From contig OV121086.1 of the NCBI GenBank assembly GCA_921293015.1, positions 28,940,254 to 29,004,253 of the forward strand: a stretch of 64,000 nt of DNA, read 5' to 3'. Shown here piece by piece: positions 48,701 through 57,862 of the stretch. Made by a program: the position numbers and the translations under genes. The notes below the pieces were generated by a model. That model was given only the letters and a program-made list of their open reading frames with translations, had not been told where the DNA came from and searched no databases. The stretch comes from Phorcus lineatus (lineage: Eukaryota; Mollusca; Gastropoda; Trochida; Trochidae). Position 1 is the first letter of the stretch. The number at the start of each line of letters is the position of its first letter.

Positions 48701-51700
48701 TTACTGTCTGTAAAATATCAAATTGAAAATCATTATTGAAAAGAATGGCGGTGCCCCTTGCATTGCTTCTATAATGACTAAAGTAACATTCATTATATCC
48801 CCATTGTTGTCTAATTAATTGTTCCTGCTCTTTTGTAAAGTGTACATCTTGGAGACAGAAAATTTGTGCTTTCTTTTTTCTCAAAAACCTGAAAATTTGT
48901 TTTCTTTTGAAGTTATTATTAAGGCCTCTACAGTTTAAGGATAAAATCTTAAATTTGTCTTTATTTTCCATCATTACAGCATCCTGACATTATAATCTGT
49001 TCAATTACAGCTACATATTTTGTATACCTGCAATTAGCAATAAATATCTGGTATATATCCAAAACATCTATGGTTTTCCTTTGTATATCACTTCCTATTC
49101 TGTAGATATAAAGCACAGTATTTACAAAAATTCCTTTGCATTCTTGGAATTGGGAAATGAATGTTAAACACAATAAAATTAAAAAAAGAATGATAAAAAA
49201 TCTTAACCTGTCAATTGTGCTTTCAGCAATGTTTTGCTCCCCAATTTTATCAATACAATATTTTACTCTGAAATTTGGCCGTAAAAAATTGGCACTTAAA
49301 ACAACAGAAATTACCAACTGTTCCCTACTCCGGTGGGAATCATCATAGTTTTACTAAAACTAATAACTATATCTGTTAAAAAATTTAGCATTTATGTATT
49401 ATGTTGGCTGTCCAAATATATAAAATAAGAAGTGTTATCACACAGGTCAGCGTTAACTTAACGTAGATACCTCTATATTGATATTCATATCTCAATAGAT
49501 CACACCAAACAATGTAATATAGACATATAAACGAAACTAAGTTTCAATAAATCCAATAAACACAGATATGACAAATTTAAATTACTGTCATCAATGCTTT
49601 GCGTTATCAGTTCTGTAAACAGGTGCCGGAAAGCATTATTCATTTATTATGTGACTGTAATCATGTTAAAAAAGTGTGGAAAGAATTGACGGAATGGCTA
49701 GATGACTTGGCTGAAGGATGTATTGAATTAACACCAGAAAATATTATTTTTGGTTTTAAGGGTAAAAACAACAACCCATTAAATGCCATTTGTTTGCTGG
49801 TAAAACAAAATATTTACAGTTCTAGCAGAACAGGACAGAAACTAAATTTTTGCTCTATCCAAAAAGAATTATTAAGATACTATGAGGCATGTAAATATAT
49901 TGCTTTCACAAATAACAGTAAGCCGAAATTTTATTCATTTTGGTCCTCTTTTCACACTTTATTCCAGCGCATCAAAACTGGTACTTAATCTTTATGAAGA
50001 TGATGTTAATTCTTGCTTAAAATAGCAAATGATGTAAATCTTGAAATGTACACTGTTGAATTACAATTTTCACACTTTATTCCAGCGCAGCAAAACTGGT
50101 ACTTAATCTTTATGAAGATGATGTTAATTCTTGCTTAAAATAGCAAATGATGTAAATCTTGAAATGTACACTGTTGAATTACAATATCTAGCAGTGATGG
50201 TACTGAATCTGTATATTCTATAAGATCCTAAGAACTGAAGATGATATAAACTTTAAAGTGAATATTGATTATTACCTGCAATAAGAATAGTGAAATGTGA
50301 ATATTATTCTTCCTTTGTTTTGTATACAAATACATAATGTCAATTGTCATTGTTAATATACAATACACAAATGTAAAATGTAAATCATCTTATGGGAAAT
50401 AAAAACATAAAAAAAAAAATTTAAAAAAATTGCACCCAAACCTGACTGTGTGTAGAAAAGTTCTCTACTGTAGACAAAGTTGCTGAGGCCCTGGCGGGAC
50501 TCGAACCACGGACCTCCTAATACGAAGCCGAACGCGCTTACCACTGCGCTATCCCGCCCCCTGTTGTCTTCAAGCTGACCAGCAATAAACTAAGTCATTT
50601 CAAGGTTACTCATCTAATATCAGCTTAGCAAATAAAAATGTAATACCATACTGAGTGAATTATTCAGGACACCTAACTTAAAAGCACTGTAGCATGTTTC
50701 TTTTTAAAAATTTTATTTTTCAAATTTCTCTTGAAAAATAGTTTCTTCAAATTGTAAACATTTTATTACTCAAGCTGATTCAGTAGTTGCAGAATAAGGT
50801 GTCACATTTCAAACAAAAACTACACGTGGAAGTTTTCTTTGGACCGGTTACACCTATTAATCTTTTAAATAACTGAAATAGATTTGTGTAGTGGGTATGT
50901 TTGTTCAAAAAAAATATAATTGCATTTATTACTCGCCCGTGTAAGATACTGCAGTGTAATATTTATATGGCGATATTAAACTAGTGTAATACCACTGCAC
51001 GTATGACGTCATAATATTGTGTGGTTGTGACGTCACAATGTTGGCACCGACGTTACAATGGCGGCCAAGTCGCCAAAATGTTACGTTTAAGTACACTTTC
51101 GGCAATCATGCTTGATTACTGAGGACAAGTATATATATATATTTCCTGATATCCCATTATTTCTAAAAAAAATGTGTAACAGTGCAAACAAAGTCAGAGA
51201 GGCAATTTACGTTAAGAAGTTTTAAAAACAGGGTTAACCCCCCCTAACACCCTCTTATATTGCCAATTTATTCTTGTTACACTTTGTATAAACACAGAAT
51301 TTAAGTGGGTGAGTTATTGTTTAGCGCTGCTTGGGCAATGTTTCAGCAATTAATGGCGTCACAGAATTAAGAGTTTATGCACACATATGCAACAACCAGG
51401 AAGCAAGCTTTCCACATAGACATATGGAGGCTTGATTTAAGAAGAAATTCATCATGGCTAACCTAAAATCATCATATGATCAATATAAGAAGACATGCAA
51501 ATCAATAATTTCAATTAAAAATAAAGAACTACTACAAATAATTTCTCAGCTTTGAGAAAATCAATAAACAATCAACAAACCTCATCTTTGGAGAACTGAA
51601 CATTTTTCCATGAGGTCATCACCACTCTCACATTATCCACACATCCCAAGTCAAGAACCTTCAACAATAAATTGCTTCTTTTATGCAAGGCTAAATCAAT

Positions 51701-53913
51701 ACATACAAATAGATATTCAACATTTGAGCAAGTGTTTCATATAAGAGCGTATTTTTTTATTCTCTGATTTTGTCAAATTTAAGCCAGGTAGGGGTGATAC
51801 ACATGTATAACACATTAAAAATAAACCAAAAAAACATGACTGTGGGTATCAAAAGCTATCGGATAAAGAGTTTTTTGTTGTTTATGAATAGAATCAACTC
51901 TCGTACGGAAGGGGATATTGATATCTATACTTGATATATATAGGGGCGGGGTAGCGCAGTGGTTAGCACGTTTGGCTTCGGATCAAGAGATCCGTGGTTC
52001 GAATCCCGCCAGGGGCTCGGCAACTTTGTCTGCAGTAGAGAACTGTTCTACACACAGTCAGGTTTGGGTGCAGTGCTACACTGAGTTTCAGCGCAGTACC
52101 ACCCATGGTTTGCTAGTTCCAGCCGATGCTCGCAGGTTTCACCGCAATGCATAGCCACAATGGTGTTGCGGGCTTTTTCCCTGCACTAATACTAGCAGCC
52201 GCGATATAAGTGAAATAATCTTGAAAACAGCGTTAAACCCCAAATCACTCACTCTCTATACTTAATATAACATCAGATATTGATTCTTTCAATTTCCTGT
52301 GACAATTTAACATCCAATCTTAATTTGTTCATGATGTCATAGAGGACAAAGAACAAAAACATATGACACGAAGCAAAACACAAAGACATTGGTTTCAATG
52401 CTTTCTTGGTAAAAGTGATATTCATATGTATGATAGGGTTTTTGAAGAAATATTAATGTCCATCAATGAGGATGAAATGTGTTATTTATTATTAGTGAAA
52501 ATAACATAGGAACATGTTAACACTATAGTGACTTATAGCACTAATGCTCTGACATTCTGATGCAGTGACATGCTCATGACGTTATGTTGTTGCTGAGGCG
52601 ACATGCAGGCTCTTTTAGGGCAGACTCAATGACTGTGAAGGTCAGAGTAAAAATATAACATTTAGATCATATGATTGAAAATTTCCCTTTAATTGACAAT
52701 ACCATGTTAATATCATCTCCTGAGGTAGTTCAGATAATCTAATCTTCCAGGCCTATTTTATCTGTAACAGCTTCCCGATAATATTGATCAATAAAAAGGA
52801 AACATTTTACTTCAATCGTCACATGGATAGAAAGATAACCCTTTGACTTCTGTATCCAACCAGTTTTTCATCTTAGAAAATTTTCTTTTTTATCTAGTGG
52901 CATGAAATATATTGCTACCCACTACATAATGATGGTGTCTGTCAATAAGTCAAGCAAGAGTGTAGTTGCGGTGAATTCAATATTGCTGAACAAAAAAGTA
53001 AATTTTCAATAATGTTACAACAGTTTGATATATTAAAGCCAAAGGAAGCATGCTGGACTATTCCTGAGGCAAAAGTATACCAGTCATAGTATGAGGTGAG
53101 GTGAGGTGAGGTGAGGTGGTGTTTAACGCTGCTTTCAAGATTATTTCAATTATATCGCGGCTGCTGGTATTAGTGCAGGGAGAAAGCCCGCAACACCATT
53201 GTGGCTATGCATTGCAGTGAAACCTGCGAGCATTGGCTGGAACTAGCAAACCATGGGTGGTACTGCGCTGAATTTTAGTGTAGTAGGCCTATTGCACCCA
53301 AACCTGACTGCCTGTAGAACAGTTCTCTACTACAGACAAAGTTGCCGAGCCCCTGACGGGATTCGAACCACGGACCTCCTGATCCGAAGCCGAACGTGCT
53401 AACCACTGCGCTATCCCACCCCCAGTCATAGTATGACACTCTTGGTATTTGTCTTGAAAAGACAAACATATCATCCTTATTTTGAACATTTCATACATAA
53501 AGTATTCCACTGCTGGTTACGTTCACCATATGGGTAAAATACTTCATTTACATTACCTAATTACAGCGTTAATTAATCAATTTGTAACCCTACTTGATAC
53601 AAAGAAAATGTTATCCGAAGATAATAGGTCGCTTAGTGACAACTAAATCTTTATACAGTGTGAGTGCAAGTCTGTAACACAACTGACAGTTGCAGAAATT
53701 AAACACAGACATGTGTCGACATACGCTGGCAACATCTTTAACTGGAATTTTAGCAATAACTTTCCCCCGGGCTGCTTTTGCTGCAATTCCAAATTTTTCT
53801 TCTACTTCTTCTTTAGCAGTTTGTTCAAAGCCAGTTGCCACTGTTGCTTCTATTTCACACAGTTCAATGTTTTTATCCTCACTCGGAGTCACGTTGTCTG
53901 TGGGGGCCGCCAT
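39724..53913 (-). CDS. THUMPD3: THUMPD3, tRNA (guanosine-N2)-methyltransferase, complete gene in nine coding exons
   Basis: Inferred exons are 53913-53725, 51658-51581, 45277-44145, 43892-43823, 43382-43267, 42904-42817, 42544-42531, 41246-41123 and 40161-39724. They sum to 2,250 nt with matching phases, giving 749 residues. Exon 1 carries the N-terminal ATVATGFEQTAKEEVEEKFG segment. Exon 3 carries a long Lys-rich then Ser/Glu-rich linker and the THUMP domain (FRVTCNRAGEGHHF, LTRESLHHRNI, TTLRPTIAHNMLR). Exon 4 has the SAM-binding motif VCDPMCGCGSIPI. Exons 6-7 form the catalytic motif ITDLPFGKR. Exon 8 has EMARVCRPGTGRVCVLTQD. Known role: with TRMT112 it makes N2-methylguanosine at positions 6 and 7 of tRNAs. 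At 749 residues it exceeds the human protein (about 507), because of the linker and an acidic Ser-rich C-terminal tail of about 95 residues. Introns 1 and 2 carry transposons. Confidence 0.93.
45513..48974 (-). CDS. LINE ORF2 (endonuclease-reverse transcriptase), C terminus cut off by inversion
   Basis: The open frame runs 1,195 codons from 48974; about 1,155 are LINE-derived and the last 40 or so read into the SINE, ending at 45387. Residues about 8-240 form an apurinic-type endonuclease (LSLNCRGLNN, CLQDVHF, ICGDWNLVLD, RLDFVL, SDHSIV). The catalytic Glu expected after LQ is Asp. Residues about 470-760 form the reverse transcriptase (KTPGPDGFTTEFYKF, WRPISLLNTSYKI, LLIDFEKAFDSV, GCRQGDPVSPYIFI, QFADDTSL with both aspartates). 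The GKGFWKFNNSLL phrase after the endonuclease is typical of Tx1/L1-clade elements. No stop or frameshift is present, so the insertion is young. The missing C-terminal about 127 residues are encoded on the other strand at 49611-49988. Confidence 0.9.
49605..49988 (+). CDS. LINE ORF2 C-terminal fragment (cysteine-histidine domain), forward part of twin-primed LINE
   Basis: Starts at the junction with FCKQVPESIIHLLCDCNHVK, which continues exactly where the inverted ORF2 part stops (SFCKQ). The C-x2-C...H-x3-C pattern across the two parts is the zinc-knuckle-like motif found near the C terminus of L1/Tx1 ORF2 proteins. The frame ends at 49988 and is followed by a 3' UTR and A-rich tail. It cannot be expressed as part of ORF2 in its present orientation. 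Confidence 0.85.
   Translation, partial: YQFCKQVPESIIHLLCDCNHVKKVWKELTEWLDDLAEGCIELTPENIIFGFKGKNNNPLNAICLLVKQNIYSSSRTGQKLNFCSIQKELLRYYEACKYIAFTNNSKPKFYSFWSSFHTLFQRIKTGT
49951..50187 (+). repeat. 118-bp tandem duplication spanning the LINE stop codon and 3' UTR
   Basis: The segment from TTCACACTTTATTCCAGCGC to CACTGTTGAATTACAAT occurs twice, 118 bp apart (starting near 49951 and 50069), with one visible difference (GCATCAAA or GCAGCAAA). The first copy includes the end of the coding region. Confidence 0.9.
50575..51580 (-). other. THUMPD3 intron 2, remainder
   Basis: AT-rich intronic DNA. Near 51305-51420 there is a TTTAGCGCTGCTT phrase resembling the TTTAACGCTGCTTTC tail of the SINE family, but the rest does not match. 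No exon found. Confidence 0.35.
51924..52269 (+). mobile_element. tRNA-derived SINE, intact copy
   Basis: The head has RNA polymerase III promoter boxes: A box TAGCGCAGTGGTTAGCACG and B box GGTTCGAATCCC, in a tRNA-like arrangement. The conserved body follows (CAACTTTGTCTGCAGTAGAG, GTTTGGGTGCAGTGCTACAC, CACCCATGGTTTGCTAGTTC, GCAATGCATAGCCACAATGG), then TTAAACCCC and a CACT-type tail. It is flanked by a 15-bp target duplication, TCTATACTTGATATA or TCTATACTTAATATA (51924-51938 and 52255-52269, one mismatch). It lies in THUMPD3 intron 1, antisense to the gene. Confidence 0.9.
53080..53436 (-). mobile_element. tRNA-derived SINE, intact copy
   Basis: Minus-strand copy with a clean tRNA-like head (GGTTCGAATCCCGTC) and a GGTGA-type repeat tail at the left. 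It is flanked by a perfect 15-bp duplication, CCAGTCATAGTATGA (53080-53094 and 53422-53436). It lies in THUMPD3 intron 1. Confidence 0.92.
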
Positions 53914-54749
53914 GTTGAAGGTCCCTTATAAAAACTATTTTCCTAAATACTAATTCCAACTGATAGGTTATCCAAAGCCGTTAACCGAAATTGTTATAAT
54001 AAAGTAAAAAGAGGACTTTTTTGTAATAAAAAGGAAACAAGACTCCATTCTGTCGACCATTATTTCCGATAAAATGTCAAATCCTCCAACGACATAAAAT
54101 TTTTGTGGAATACAGTGTAATCAATTAATGTATCGAGGGTGAGATATTAAGTTTAATGATTGGGTCCTGATAAATTGTTATATGTTTGTTAAAAAACAAA
54201 TACTGGGCGGGATGAAACGTTTTTGTTTGCGGAAGGGCTCACTTCTACACTAGATACGACTGACTAGTTCTCTGAAAATGCACATAGATGTTTAAAACTC
54301 TCTCCGGTAGGTGCTCTTCAAAACCAATACCGTCAAACTTTCAAAACCTACATAGTTGATAAATGCACGTTTTGATTGACCTTGTAAAGATTAATTAGTG
54401 TAGCCCAAACAAAACTTGAAAGAACTTTTGATGGGAAAAGTACTGATTAGATTTTTTTTTAAACCAAAGAACTTAAAATTCAATCTCATCCATTTAGTGT
54501 TTTTAAACAATCCCTTAGATTTTTTAAGATATCATATACTGTTTAAGTGACACTGAGTAAGTTTGTTAATATTTTCTGTGGTTGAAATAAAAGCCAAAAT
54601 ACTATAATTTGCTAAGTTAAGTTCAAATCGCCCCTCTAAAATTGCATATTTATTGCTAAAATGCCAAATCTATTATATTTTCCTGTTTTCAAAGATTTAT
54701 GAAAATCTGCCATATAATGTCAGAAAGTTGAAATTCTTCCTCTAATTTA

Positions 54750-55022
54750 CATATATATTACTTAAATGACCTACTAAACACTACCAATCAATCTGTGCCT
54801 TTGTGTTTTCTGTAAATCCTTTGTAAAAATTACGTTTGAGTCATTGACGCGCGCCATTGTCCGGTTTTCGATCACAAATCACGACTTTAACCTGTTTATT
54901 GTCACCATACAGAACTCAAATGCTGATTTTCGTAATAAACCAACTCTTCTTGATGAAATAAAACTATTTAATAAGTTAAAAATATTTGACTCCAACAACA
55001 TACTCTGTGTCCCTTTAAGATC
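54750..55022 (+). mobile_element. Interspersed repeat family R1, copy C
   Basis: Contains ATGACCTACTAAACACTACC, TTACGTTTGAGTCATTGACG, TTGTCCGGTTTTCGATCACA and GACTCCAACAACATACTCTG followed by TGTCCCTTTAAGAT. It matches copy A closely at both ends, with a different middle. Confidence 0.7.
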
Positions 55023-55365
55023 TCCAATGATGCCAATGATAGGGCTGTTGTTTCTGTACTTTTATCAACTTATATCGTCGTTAAAAAGGCTGACTTCTCA
55101 TGTAATAAAACATGCACATATCGTTATCAAAGGACCTCCAGCTGACAAACGTTGAATTTACACATGAATATACCTGCGGTTAGAAATATTGACCACTGAA
55201 CTGACCACAGCATATGTACAAGCTATTAGGGCACTCAAAGGGAATAAAGTTATCGTCTACACTCTGTATTGAACTTTATGAACGCTCTCCCACGTTTTAC
55301 TATTTAATACTGATGTCGTATAACAATAGAAACAGCCTGATGATCCACAGCTGATTTCAGATACA

Positions 55366-55467
55366 ATAACAATAACAATAACAATAACAATAACAATAAT
55401 AATAATAATAATAATAATAACGATAATGGTAATGGTAATGATAATGGTAATAATAATAATAATAATT
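55366..55467. repeat. AAT/AAC/ATGGTA simple repeat
   Basis: Runs of ACAATA, then AAT, then AATGGT, then AAT units over about 100 bp. Confidence 0.95.
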
Positions 55468-57705
55468 GGTACTTATAAAGCACTATATCCATACACAGGG
55501 TTCATGAGGAAAGCGCATTGACATACCAAAAGAAAATACTATGTGAATTAAAAAGTGTATTTTTGGAAAGAAAACGTAACATAAATTAAATGGATAGGGA
55601 AAACTGGCCAAGGCTCGAACATCAATAAGTTATCGTTTTCTTTCATTGGATAAATCTACATTGGTTTATTTTTTTGCTCGGAGCCTACAATTAACAGATT
55701 TAAGAAAGAATTAATTTTTTTGCAACGTAATGTTCACTCTCAGTACACGAATTGAAGGAATTGAAATATCCCATATGTCTGAAATCATTTTGGCAAACAT
55801 TCTAAGCTAGGGGTGCATAAGAGAAGACTATGATTAACTTTCGAAGTAAGGTCAGAACTGTCCGTAACGCGGATGATTTGATACACTCGGCTACTGTTAT
55901 TTTCGTTTAGTTTACAAATAGTTTTACATTCCAAGATAAAAATCAACTAAATCTTGTTTGGCGGACTGTTAAATACTTTCTTCAGATAAACATACAATAT
56001 ACTTTCCTATAACCGAGCTTCGAGAAGACTGGCGTTCCTTCACCTCCGCGACGAGCACATATTTCTATCATTGCGATTTGTCATAAAACCATCTCGGGTT
56101 GAACAAACGCTATAGAGACATGTTAGATCACTATGGCGTATCATAATTTGCAATGATGTTCAATTTCTTTCGACGTTTTCACCTACTGGGACGTTCATTA
56201 TCTTACTGAATTTTGTGTGTTAAATGTCAGAAATAGCCAAAATATGATTTTAATAAAATAATCCCAGATTAAGTAAGAATCAAGTTATTTCATGTAAATC
56301 CTGATATCAAATAAAAGCCATGTTTAAAGACAAACCACTTTAAGTGAGAAAAGCCATAGCGTCTGAACATAACTAAAAGGCTCTGTTTTTATTTATCTTT
56401 ACAATTCAGATTTGGATGTTTTACCAAAACATTTCAGTGAAAAAGGTCGACGAAATACATCGGTTATGAAACTTTAATGGAGTTTAGTTGTATATGTCGT
56501 AAAATGCCCTGTTTCGAACCTTTAGAGTTTTCAGTGTAATGTTTTCTTCTAAGAATAATTCAATCTCACGTCTATGAAATAATTTTTTTTTTATAGAACT
56601 CCTCCTTTTCTGACAACCCTCCATTCCAATTCCATATTTTGAAACCCATATCCGTTCGCTAAGTGTGTTGTCCATGCAATTTTGATTGATCTAAATCGAC
56701 ACTGTTTCTTCCCTGGAGATCGTAAAATTAATGTCGCATATGATGAGAATTCAGCAATCAACCCTTATGGGAGAGTATGGATTCTTTGATTAACTTTTAA
56801 TTACCTGTTAATTGCTAGTTCAATAAATTCTCAGATTTGTGTTTCCACCACATGGCCATTTATTAAGTTTAGAGATATCAATATCATGAGTTAGTTTCAA
56901 TGGATAGAATTTTTTAAAATCAAATTAAACTCTCAGAGGTTGTTAGTGACACATATGTAAACCTGATGTTGGAGCATGTTTTTGAAGAAAAATGACAAAA
57001 TAAGTGACATTTTCTATATTGATTATAGGGACGTAAATGCAGACCATCATCTAATCAACATAAAGTAGTTGCAAAAAGGAATGCTAGAATTTAACTGTTA
57101 TCTTTCATGTGATAGATTACTAATAGATACATTACATATGTTGAGAGTGACTTATCAACCATCTTTTGCGTTAACATGCATATATTTGATAGCTTCATTT
57201 ACCAGTGGAAAACTTCTTGTGAACCAACATATTTTTCTTGTCCATCGCTTTATATATACAGTGTTACGACAACAGTTTAAAATACAGTTCCAAACATTCC
57301 AAAGTCAAATATCAAACCTTTGGGTTAATCAGGTTCTATAAAAACCATAGTTAAATAGTTCACGCTGTGTTCACTATAGCACCAAATCTGTGTATCACAT
57401 TTCATCCGTGTCAACAGACGCTTCTGCGCTTTTCGATTGGTTGTCCCGCATGCAGCATATGAGGAATCTCGCATCAAGTCATGTGACTCGCACGTTGTGT
57501 GTGTTTTGATGTGTAGGAGGATTGCTTCCGTCGAATGCGACATGAACGGTCGATACTTGGAAAGATCGGCATAAGAAGAAAGCCGCTTACTCGAAGTGGA
57601 GTTACTGTGAGACGAAGGCAGCGTACGGAGGCGCGAATTCAGTAATGTTTGAAGTTACAGTCTCTACCTGGATTTTTTAGGAGTGTTAGTGCACAATATG
57701 GCGCC

Positions 57706-57862
57706 ATGAGGTTTACGTTCAAAAAGATAGCGTATGCCGTTTTGGGACTCTACTTTCTTGTGACTTGTTACACAGGTTTTGTGCTTTTCAGACGGCGTCT
57801 CTATGCCGCATACACGAGCAACAAAGAGAGGATTATCCTTGAAAAGATACAGAATTTAAGAG
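57706..57862 (+). CDS. First coding exon of an unidentified type II single-pass membrane protein
   Basis: The ATG at 57706 opens a frame of 52 complete codons ending at a strong donor (AGAG/GTAAGT, 57863). The peptide starts MRFTFKK, then has a hydrophobic segment of about 20 residues (IAYAVLGLYFLVTCYTGFVL), then FRRRLYAAYTSNKERIILEK. This layout, with a short basic tail, one membrane anchor and a charged stem, is typical of Golgi type II enzymes such as glycosyltransferases, but no catalytic domain is in the window, so the identity is open. An upstream ATG at 57698 gives only a three-codon frame. A CCAAT-type box lies about 270 bp upstream. The next exon was not found before 64000. Confidence 0.6.

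Larger units (their letters stand above)
45497..50444 (+). mobile_element. Tx1/L1-like LINE with twin-priming inversion
   Basis: A 15-16-bp duplication, TTGCACCCAAACCTG, flanks the insert (45498-45512 and 50430-50444). From the left, the first about 4.1 kb is the 5' part of the LINE in reverse orientation (coding on minus, 45513-48974 plus upstream sequence to about 49610). It is followed by the 3' part in forward orientation (about 49611-50429), ending in an A-rich tail. The break falls at the same codons on both sides (SFCKQ, with TTCTGTAAACAGGT present at both ends). This is the classic result of twin priming during target-primed reverse transcription. No ORF1 is recognisable, so the 5' end is truncated or ORF1 is lost. 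Confidence 0.92.
45306..50574 (-). mobile_element. tRNA-derived SINE, minus orientation, split by a LINE
   Basis: The SINE is in two parts: 45319-45512 (tail and body) and 50430-50561 (body and tRNA-like head with GGTTCGAGTCCCGCC). A 13-bp target duplication, TGTTGTCTTCAAG, flanks the whole at 45306-45318 and 50562-50574. The outer flanks therefore date the SINE insertion before the LINE, which landed in its middle. It lies in THUMPD3 intron 2. Confidence 0.88.
53914..57705. other. Intergenic between THUMPD3 and the membrane-protein gene
   Basis: The two genes are divergent and 3.8 kb apart. The first 100 or so bases next to 53913 should hold the THUMPD3 5' UTR and promoter; no clear TATA box is seen. 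At 57430-57440 an inverted CCAAT box (CGATTGGT) precedes the + gene. The interval also holds repeat R1 copy C and a simple repeat, listed separately. Confidence 0.4.

Noticed and set aside
48961-49317. Minus-strand 118-codon frame upstream of LINE ORF2 as a possible ORF1
   Set aside because: No coiled coil, RRM or zinc-knuckle motif is seen, and the composition is that of AT-rich DNA; it is more likely spacer or 5' region.
51943-52015. A functional tRNA gene (TAGCGCAGTGGTTAGCACG and GGTTCGAATCCC boxes)
   Set aside because: It is followed by the conserved SINE body and tail and flanked by a target duplication; the same head occurs in other SINE copies. The anticodon region is not a clean tRNA.
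55304-55492. Poly-leucine minus-strand frame
   Set aside because: It is translation of the AAT/ATA simple repeat.
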